From positions 15,893,851 through 15,957,850 of the forward strand of contig OZ024878.1 of assembly GCA_964017185.1 (NCBI GenBank): a stretch of DNA of 64,000 nt, read 5' to 3'. Of this stretch, positions 55,871 through 64,000 are shown piece after piece (within the stretch, counting starts at the first letter, position 1; each line of letters starts with the position of its first letter). The notes beneath the pieces are model-generated. The model was given only the letters and a program-made list of their open reading frames with translations. It was not told the DNA's origin and made no database searches. The translations under genes were made by a program, and so were the position numbers. This stretch comes from Rugalucina vietnamica (taxonomy: Eukaryota; Mollusca; Bivalvia; Lucinida; Lucinidae).

Positions 55871-58224
55871 TTTATACAGTTGATAAAGTTTTTAACAATT
55901 TATCATCAGAAACCAATAATCCATCTTTAAGCTTTTCTGGTTTGTGGAGTGAGTCATGGATGAGTCCTGCCTCTGAACATGATCATGCTGAAAGATAATA
56001 GAAATCATACATAAGAAAGTGTTTGAGATGAAGGCATAGCATTTTTTTTATATAAATCAATCTTCAAACACAATTTTCATCTGTTCATGCAGACTACATC
56101 ATCAGCTATTTTTACTCATTCATGCAGAAACTTACTACAGCCTCAGTCTGATCTATTTCACAAATAATTTCACAAAGTGGCGGTTATTTCACAACATGAT
56201 CTTTCATAGTTTTAACATTTCACGGGATATGCAGCCTGGCTTATATTGTTCCTTGTCACAAACCTCCAAGACAAAGCCCATGTGTAAGCAGCCAAGTGCT
56301 GTCATGATAAAATTGTGTATTTTGCAGATGCAGATTAGAAAACCTGTATCAAGAGCTATGATCAGCAGACTACTAGTACATCACATTTCTAGTCATCAAA
56401 CCCTTGCCACTGAGTTTCACAGCTTTTATGTATTTTTGCAGTATCTTTAATATATTAAAGTATTTAGAATAAGAAGTATACACAAGTTGTACACACATAC
56501 CTAAAATACTGCTCACTGAATCACAAAAAGTGATGAGCTAGCTGTTTTGAGTACAGCATCAGCCAGGTTCTGCCCCTCTGCATCTTTCAACCAACCCTCT
56601 CAACCATTGGCCATTATACTGAAATAAAGACAGAAAACTTTTTTAGAAAGAGCCATACATATCATGAGAAAACATTTTATGCATCTTAAAGTCGAGACTG
56701 CCCGTACAAAATTTACTAATTTAGGGGCGGATTCCGCCTGTAAATGAGGCGTAATTGGGGCATAAAACCAGTGTTTTACGGGCGAAAATGAAGCCAAAAT
56801 CATAATTCCGTACAAAAAGTTGAAAGCACTGAGTTTTTCCGGGCGAAAATTTCTTCTTCCCGCCCGTAAAAAATGAGGCATACCGGTATTCTTTAATTAG
56901 TCAGGCAAGAAATTACAACTTCCTGTTCTACAATAGTTACACATATGCAGTTGTAAGACTGGTTTAAATAAGCTCCAATAAGAATGTTAATAAGTGTTTT
57001 TTCAATTAATTGAAAAAATAATAACCAGTATTAACAGGAGAAAATAAATGAATTTAATAGGTTAGTGTTATTTATACATATCTTTAAATTTTAGTGCATG
57101 TGTCCTTTAGATCTGAATTTTTACAATATCTCATTTTAAACCTATCCTACGTACCCACCTCCCCAATTTAAATTTCAGTGTTTGCAGCTGGCCCCCAATT
57201 TTAAGAATAACACTCATAAATATTAGACTGGCATCTTTAATTCAGATTTTTGATTACTGATATGCATGTTTCATCATGCTTATGTGTCAGTTATTCAATG
57301 TTTATTATAATATATTCTATTATTATTTGCTATAAAAAAGGTGTGCTGAAACTGAAAGTCAAGGTCTTTGTGTATGCAAATCTTTTAGAATTACGCCCTG
57401 AAATTTTCTGATTTCTGCCCGGAAAAGTTAACAGAATTCGGTCTAATTTGCATATTTGGGCCCAAACTTTCAATTTTCTTTACATGGTATAATATACAGC
57501 CCCTTTCACTCGAGTTTGCCTTTAAAAAACTGAGTTTTACGCCCATATTCTGCACAGAATTTTTTTTTATCCCGCCCGGAAGTTTTTCTGATTTCCGCCC
57601 AGAAAAGTTTGCAAAATTCCGTCTAATGCATATTTTGCCCAACTTTTATGCCTGGATTCCGTCCGGAAACTAATGAATCGTCTTAAGTCCTAGAGGCATA
57701 AAATTTACAAATTTAAAAGCAGGCGAAATTTAAAAAGAAAAAATCTGTCTCTTTTACAGGCGAAATGTTTCATACAGGTTCTAAGGTAAGCTGCAGCAGC
57801 AGCAGAATAAACACAGCTACATGTTTAAACAAAAAGACAGTTTTGTCTAACCGTCTTTTCTTTGCATGTTATATAGTTGCTTAATGTCCCAGTCAACAGC
57901 AAAGCTCTTCTCAGAATGCATACATGTGACATCTTCCTACGTGTATTTTTTATGTACTTGTTCAGCATGTGGTGGAAAAAGCCAAAGATACTTCGAAGAG
58001 AGAATGGGAAAACAAACTGCTGTTCATACACCAGCTTTCAGAAACTGCGTTTTTCAAAATCTGAAACACCTCAAGAAAAATATTGATCACCATAACATCC
58101 TTTTGTAACCTGAAAGTCTTGAAAAGTGCCGTAAAAAATTTTTTAAAAAATGAAAATCGGTCAACTTATGAGAAAACTATGCCACAAATTTATTTTACTT
58201 TTTGACATGGTCATAGTGAGATTT
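55871..58224. other. No gene; degenerate GCCCG-rich repeats at about 56690-57670
   Basis: TTTCTGATTTC(T/C)GCCC and AATTC(G/C)GTCTAAT recur about 180 bases apart (57400 and 57583), with related GGGCGAAAAT stretches at 56780-56860. A GTTCAGCATGTGGTGGAAAA segment at 57961 resembles GTCCGGCATGTGGCGGAAAC at 61099. No exon supported. Confidence 0.5.
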
Positions 58225-59130
58225 TGAAAAACAGTTTCTGGAGGATGGTGTATGGACCGTAAAGACACCATCCAGCCTGTGGCTAGTCTTGCAAGAAAAC
58301 TGATGGGTGATTCCTCTGTATGATAGACATTGAATACAGCAGAGCCCTCATGTATCCCGGTCTAGCAGATGGTGTATTTAGAAAAGACACAAAACAGTTT
58401 CTGTATGATGGTGTATGGACAGTAAAGACACCATCCAGCCTGTGGCTGATTGAGCTGCCTGCAGCAGCTAGTGTATTTATAAAAAAAAAAACACAAAAAT
58501 TTAATTTCTGGAGGATGGTGTATGGACAGTGAAGATTCCGACCGACCAGCCACCCTACGGCAGATGATGTATTTAGAAAAAACACAAAACATTATTAGTT
58601 CTGGAGAAAGGTGTTTGGACAGTGAAACAACGGACCAGCCTGTGGCTGCTCAAAATGTATGCGGCACCTAGTGTATTTAAAATTTTCAAAAGAAAGAGAA
58701 ACAAAACATAGTTTCTGGAGTAAGGTGTATGGACGGTGAAACCACTGACCAGCCTGTGGCTGCTCAAAATGTATGCGGCAGCTAGTGTTTTGAGAAATTT
58801 TCAAAAGACACAAAAATTAGTTTCTGGAAGATAGTGTTTGGGCAGTAAAGAGATCGACCAGCCTGTGGCCGGTCGAGCTGCTTGCATGATAAAACTTGTG
58901 ATTCACTGACTGGTGTATTTAGAAGAGCTGGTGTATTTAGAAGAGACAAAAAACATAGTTTCTGGAGGATGGTGTATGGACAGTAAAGACACCAACCAGC
59001 CTGTGGCTGGTCGAGCTGCCTGCGGCAGCTAGTGTTTAAAAAGTTCAGAAATTTTCAAAAGACACAAAACATAATTTCTGGAAGATGGTGTATGGACAGT
59101 AAAAACACAGACCACCCACAGGCTGGTGCT
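58225..59130. repeat. Minisatellite, irregular ~100-150-bp unit, about 8 copies
   Basis: Each unit has AGTTTCTGGAGGATGGTGTA + TGGACAGTAAAGACACC, ACCAGCCTGTGGCTGGTCGA + GCTGCCTGCGGCAGCTAGTG and a GTATTTAGAAAAGACACAAA spacer. Units begin near 58238, 58398, 58505, 58600, 58712, 58820, 58958 and 59077. CCAGCC..GGCTGG and GCTGCC..GGCAGC can fold back. Confidence 0.88.
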
Positions 59131-59392
59131 GCTGGCTGGTCGAGCTGCCCTGCTTGATAAAACTTCCGACAACTATCAAATTGAAAGCTTCCAAACTTTG
59201 ATTTTATAGCTGCTCTATACAGAAAGCTTTGCAAAAAGATTCTTGATTTGTGGGTTCCTGCTGCCGCATGTCAGGCTTGTAATTTTAGAACTTTGTCGTC
59301 GCTATTAGGAGACCCGGAAACGATCTGGTACTCAGTTTTCGCAAATCTTGAGAATCGATTAACTGGCGAAAGAAACAACAACAGACTTCTGG

Positions 59393-60525
59393 CAGTTAAC
59401 ACACTTCCATAGACAGTGTCAGGCCATCAGTCTCAGCAACGAAAGACACTTTGATATACAGTGAGGACATCCGTCTCAGGAACTGAAAACTGCCTTCCTG
59501 CAGTTTAAGACACTTTAATAGAAAGTAAGCCATGCATCTAAGGAACCGAAAACTGCCTACCAGCAGTTAAGACACTTTGACAGACAGTGAGGCCATCCAT
59601 CTCTTAACACACTTTGATAGACAGTCAGGCTATCAGTCTCAGCAACCGAAAACTGCCTTACGGCAGTTAAGACACTACTTTGATAGACAGTGAGGCCATC
59701 TGTCTCAGCAACCGAAAACTGCCTTACGGCAGTTAAGACACTTTGATAGACAGTCAGGCTATCTGTCTCAGCAACCGATAACTGCCTTAGGGCAGTTAAG
59801 ACACTTTGATAGACAGTCAGGCTGTCTGTCTCAGCAACCGAAAACACTACTTTGATAGACAGTGAGGCCATCTGTCTCAGAAACCAGAAACTGCCTACTC
59901 TACAGGCAGTTAAGAAACTTTGATGACAGTGAGGCCAACCATCTCAGGAGCCGAAAACTCCCTACGGCTGTAAGACACTTTGATAGACAGTGATGCCAAC
60001 CGTCTCAGGAACCTAAAACTGCCGGTAAGACACTTTGACAGACAGTGACGCCAACGGTCTCAGGAACTGAAAACTGCCTACCGGCAGTTAAGACACTTTG
60101 ATAGACAGTCAGGCCAACTATCTCGGGAACCGAGAACTGCCTATGGCAGTTAAGACACTCTGATAGGCAGTGACGCCAACCGTCTCAGGAACCAAAAACT
60201 GCCTACGGCAGTTAAGACACTTTGACAGACAGTGACGCCAACCATCTTAGGAACTCAAAACTGCCTTACGGCAGTTAAGACACTTTGAAAGACAGTGACA
60301 CCAACCGTCTCAGCAACCGAAAACTGCTTCAGGGCAGTTAAGACACTTTGTCTTTGATAGACAGTGACACAAACTGTAAGGCAGTTAAGAACTTTGATAG
60401 ACACTGATTCCGTAATTGACCGAGTGACTGAGGCCATCCACCTCACTCAAGAACCGAAAACTACTTAACGGCTGTTGACAGTGATGTCATCCGTCTCAGG
60501 AACCGAAAACTGCCTGCGTCTGGTC
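59393..60525. repeat. Minisatellite, ~62-bp unit, about 17 copies
   Basis: The consensus has GCAGTTAAGACACTTTGATA + GACAGTGA, GCCAACCGTCTCAGGAACCG and AAAACTGCCTACG. Units are 52-70 bp apart with many variants, so the array is old. Each junction forms a small hairpin, AACTGCCTTACGGCAGTT. It follows the other minisatellite and shares CTGGTCGAGCTGCCTG at its far end. Confidence 0.92.
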
Positions 60526-61442
60526 GAGCTGCCTGTGCAGCTGAATATGTACAAAATGTGTGAAATAAATTATGTTCAACACTTACACCTGTCTACTTTC
60601 ACTTTCGAAGAACGACTTCCTCCTGAATTTATTCCACGTTAGAAGGTAAATTCCTGATTTAACAACTTGTTTCTACGTCAGTTATCACTTTTAAGATCTT
60701 TAAAGACTCAGGCATCTGTAATTACAACTGTCCATAACAGCTAGCGACTCGAAATAGCTCTTGAAATCGCGAGAAACATTCATTGCTGCAGTGCGTTAGA
60801 CTTTGAATAATTTTAGAACCTTGTCGTTGCTACGGAGACCCGGAAACGCTGTGGTACCCGCGTTTCGCGCACTGTGAGATTCGATAAGCTGGTGAAAAAA
60901 AAATATGATGGATCCATTCTAAAACAATATGGCCACCCAGTTCCGTCGATTCCGTATTTTATTTAGAAAATCATTTATTGAAAATGTAGACATAAATATT
61001 TTGAAAAACATATTTTTCTGCAATTCATTTTATTTGAGCATTTTTTTAAAACACCTACGGTGTTTTTTCACGAACGCCTACGGCGTTCGTATTTGTCCGG
61101 CATGTGGCGGAAACAGCCGAAGACACTTCGGAAGGACAATGCGTTTACATACTAAAGACACCTCGGCAGCTGGTGTCTTTAGAAAAAAATCAGGGTCGGT
61201 AGGTAGGCAAATCTTTTTTTATTTTTTTTCTCTAATTTTAATGCAGTTGCGTAAGACGTAATAAAAATGGCCGTGTTTCCGCTAACATGCCGAAAAAAAT
61301 CAGGGTCGGTAGATAGGCAAATCTTTTTATTATTTTTTTTTCTCTCTCTAATTTTTATTTGTTGAAAACAGGTAAAAATTGATAATATGCAACTTAATTC
61401 ATCTCAAATACTAGAAAATGACAGACATTGAGAAGGTTAGAG

Positions 61443-61497
<55 letters not shown>

Positions 61498-61829
61498 TCA
61501 TATCTTTTAATTTTCTTTCAAAATGGCAATATAAACTGCAGGGTCGGCACAAAAAAATCAGGGACGGTCGGGTTAGCGGAAACCATGCAGCTATTTTTTT
61601 TGGCCTAAATATTGTTCATGAAAACAGGACGAGCAATGACTCTCCAGTAAATAACTTCTAAAGAGAGAAACAAATGATTCGGCTCAGGATAATTCCTGCA
61701 GGACTGGAAAACTAAAACATCATTATTATTGAAAGCGCATGATGTATTCATTTATTGTAGAAGTCAGCGTTTGGTGAGATATGTGACATGACACGAGGTG
61801 CAGGTAAGTTAGCTGATCTATTAGACGGT
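60526..61829. repeat. Mixed repeats: twin hairpins, duplicated ~100-bp unit, 49-T tract
   Basis: AACACCTACGGTGTT and CGAACGCCTACGGCGTTCG (about 61051-61090) are adjacent perfect hairpins. AAATCAGGGTCGGTAGGTAG + GCAAATCTTT occurs at 61188 and 61289, with a further relative at 61546. 49 Ts lie at 61446-61494. GGCCGTGTTTCCGCTAACAT at 61269 also occurs at 53601. No gene. Confidence 0.7.
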
Positions 61830-62215
61830 ATAGTTTTATTTTATACTTTACAGTGAAACCAATGTATATCAAAACTTGATAAAATTGGTATTTTCATTGA
61901 AGATATGGAATTTCTCTGATATCAAATTTTACTGAAATCAAAAGTCACTAGTGACTGATATCAGCGTCTATCATCACTGTAGAAGAGGATCTACTTTTTT
62001 CAGTTTGTTTATGTTTATATGTTAAAAAGTATAAAATAAAAAGAAAATTTGCCTTCAAGTTTTCGGTGAATACCAAATGTATTCCATCTCGTGATTTGAA
62101 AACATCAAAATTTTCACTCGTGCTGTGCACTCGTGAAAATTCTGATGTTTTCAACTGACTCGATGAAATATAATATTATTTGGTATTCACCTCAAAAAAG
62201 CAAATATCCTCTATT
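61830..62215. mobile_element. Composite MITE, second copy
   Basis: Matches 20898-21455 in both parts: ACAGTGAAACCAATG..ATCACTGTAG, then the palindrome around TCGTGCTGTGCACTCGTG (62049-62212). It is shorter by a deletion between the parts. Confidence 0.88.
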
Positions 62216-62830
62216 ATCGTTTGTTGCATGATGGTGTCATATATACTGTCTACATACAGTGAATGTCCCCTTAGGGCCCCCATAACTACTTTCCATTTTA
62301 TATTCTTATATTTTCTTTATATTATGGGAGCGGTATCGAAACTCATCAAATAATAATTGTTAGATCCTTTGGAAGCAGTAAAACATTAAAAGCGAGAAGA
62401 TGGGACATATTGTACAATTTCGGGTAATGAACCTTCGTCAGTGACCCTTTACAAAACCAGCGGCGAAAGCCAGACATTTTTGCTGCAATTTCAAACATTT
62501 ACATCGGTGTAGTCTAAATCAAAGACTTGTATTCCCAAAGCGGCCAAAATAATCAAAATACTGTTAAGAAGATGATTCTTAACGTACAATATATTTGAAA
62601 CACTCCAAATATATTCACTGATCCCAAAGGATCAAAAGAAAAATATAATCTGCACTATGGTTGATGTACGGGGAGACTTTTTAGGGCCGCCACACGGCAC
62701 AACACCAGCTGCAGTAATAGCAAATAAAAATAATTGTTAGATCCTTTGGAAGCAGTAAAACATCAAAGTTCGAGTTGGGTACTTTTTGTCATCTGAGTTT
62801 GTTTACATTCAATTTATATTGCTCACGATA

Positions 62831-63096
62831 GCATGTCAGTGAAATGTATCCCTCTCATACCCCACTTTTATATAGCAAAACTGCGGCAGGGGTATACCTG
62901 TTTTTCTTATTTTTGCTCCAAAACATAGATTGTGGGTACTCGTTAGAACCGCCTCGGCGAGGCGGTTCTAACGTGTACCCACAATCTATGTTTTGAGCAA
63001 AAATAAGAAAAATATCAACATTTTTCTGCTGAATTTTTTCAATTTTTAAAGCTCAAAAAATTTCTTTTTATTGCATAGGCAAGTTTTCGTAATGTG
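62831..63096 (+). mobile_element. Foldback MITE family F1, copy 8
   Basis: Intact central palindrome (CCGCCTCGGCGAGGCGG), right terminus AAGTTTTCGTAATGTG, and a diverged left terminus (CATGTCAGTGAAATGTATCC). Confidence 0.9.
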
Positions 63097-63178
63097 TGTT
63101 ACTGCATCTAGTGTACAATTCTGACATATTGATGAACCAAAGAAAGGATTTCCAACCTCCTGATCAATGTCATTGTAT

Positions 63179-63179
63179 T

Positions 63180-63238
<59 letters not shown>

Positions 63239-63261
63239 AAAAGAAAGAAAGAAAGAAAGAA
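63179..63261. repeat. (GAAA)n microsatellite, 83 bp
   Basis: About 20 GAAA units with one extra A near 63240. Nearly pure purine, so repeat number is probably variable. Confidence 0.97.
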
Positions 63262-63268
63262 GTTATAG

Positions 63269-63381
63269 TTTGGTTGAAGTGCAGTCTTCATGTTTTGTAA
63301 ATTATACCACACTTTCCACTGAACTTTCATCATGACCCTGAAAGTGTGGTATAATTTACAAAACACTGCACTTCAACCAAA
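63269..63381. repeat. 113-bp hairpin next to the GAAA tract
   Basis: TTTGGTTGAAGTGCAGT and GTTTTGTAAATTATACCACA + CTTTC pair with their reverse complements. A six-base bulge (CTTCAT) lies in the left arm and a loop of about 23 bases at the tip. Confidence 0.9.
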
Positions 63382-64000
63382 AATCAATTGATTATCTGAT
63401 TTATCCTATTGGCAGTATAAAATCCTGGTAATGTGCAGTTGATCAGTGTTTTTTTTTTTTTCTTACAGTACAAATAGTACTACTCATTAAGCCAGGTTTT
63501 GTTGTGTCCCAGCTTATTCCAAATTTAGATCACTGGCATTTAGTACAAGTGCAGTGACCTTAATCAACAGACACTGTCTAGACCGGCTGGTACTATATGG
63601 GCCACAACGTGAGAAAATGTACCTTCGGACAATTTTTTGAGTATAAGAAAAGCAACGTTACTTTGAATGTATGATGTTTCTAGAGTTTGTTAGTTTTTAT
63701 TTGACCAGATTATTTCGGTTATTTTGTGAGTTATAACCAATTTACTATATGAACCCTACAGACGTCATTGTCCTGAAAAATTACGTCAAAGTTGCCTAAT
63801 GCATTTCTGCATGTTAGTAGAGCTTACAAAACGCGATGCATTTGCTTAAAACTGTTGAAGCACGGGTCAAAACCTATTGTTAAGATAGAAGTATAACATC
63901 CTTACAAGCAATCTGTCGTAATTATTTTGTCTATTTTTATGATGATGCGGTTGCTATGGTTACCGTTTAACGATAGATATAGGAAAATTATGTGTATTAT
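63382..64000. other. No gene seen
   Basis: AT-rich sequence to the window end, without recognisable exon or repeat. Confidence 0.5.

Noticed and set aside
59393..60525. Regular repeats that could be mistaken for a CRISPR array, and open frames rich in AETDSLTVYQS
   Set aside because: The units are contiguous and diverged with no unique spacers, in a eukaryotic genome. The frame is a translation of the minisatellite.
57955..61170. Zinc-finger-like CSACGGKS / CPACGGNS motifs
   Set aside because: Histidine spacing does not fit a C2H2 finger, and the matching DNA is part of a dispersed repeat (related GCGGAAAC sequence at 53601 and 61269).

Overview
This is AT-rich eukaryotic DNA, most likely from a marine mollusc and probably a bivalve. 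The grounds are spliced genes with GT-AG introns, an L1/Tx1-type LINE, tRNA-derived SINEs, many short inverted-repeat transposons, satellite DNA, and a mosaic LDL-receptor-A / C-type-lectin / Thr-Pro-rich gene of the kind that is expanded in bivalves. Species assignment is inference. There is no bacterial-type operon, CRISPR array, rRNA gene or free-standing tRNA gene.

Layout. 1-4516 is the 3' part of a LINE: the end of ORF1, an intact ORF2 (endonuclease + reverse transcriptase), a 3' UTR and a poly-A tail. 4.5-18 kb is non-genic: several interspersed repeat families, a 0.7-kb foldback element, a 44-bp GC-rich minisatellite, and a MITE whose right end runs into ten copies of a 170-bp satellite, followed by a SINE with a clear target-site duplication. 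18.6-29.2 kb is a tandem duplication (units of about 5.5 and 4.9 kb). Each unit carries a small two-exon gene for a 48-residue secreted peptide. Neither gene exists as one long open frame, so both are easy to miss. 29.2-37.4 kb has no gene I can support.

37.4-53.6 kb holds a minus-strand gene whose 5' end I cannot find. Eleven exons join in frame at every junction and encode, in order: an acidic segment, a Thr-rich linker, LDLa 1, a C-type lectin domain split over three exons, a Thr/Pro linker, LDLa 2, LDLa 3 fused to about 20 copies of a nine-residue Thr-rich repeat, LDLa 4, and an aberrant LDLa 5. Its introns are full of MITEs, several within about 20 bases of a splice site. One 228-bp intron consists almost entirely of a MITE and is the only phase-0 intron among ten. 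53.6-64 kb is again repeats: SINE fragments, two long minisatellite arrays with built-in hairpins, homopolymer and tetranucleotide tracts.

The three most interesting points are the duplicated secreted-peptide gene, the MITE-built intron together with the clustering of MITEs at exon edges in the mosaic gene, and a satellite array whose unit begins inside a MITE terminal repeat.
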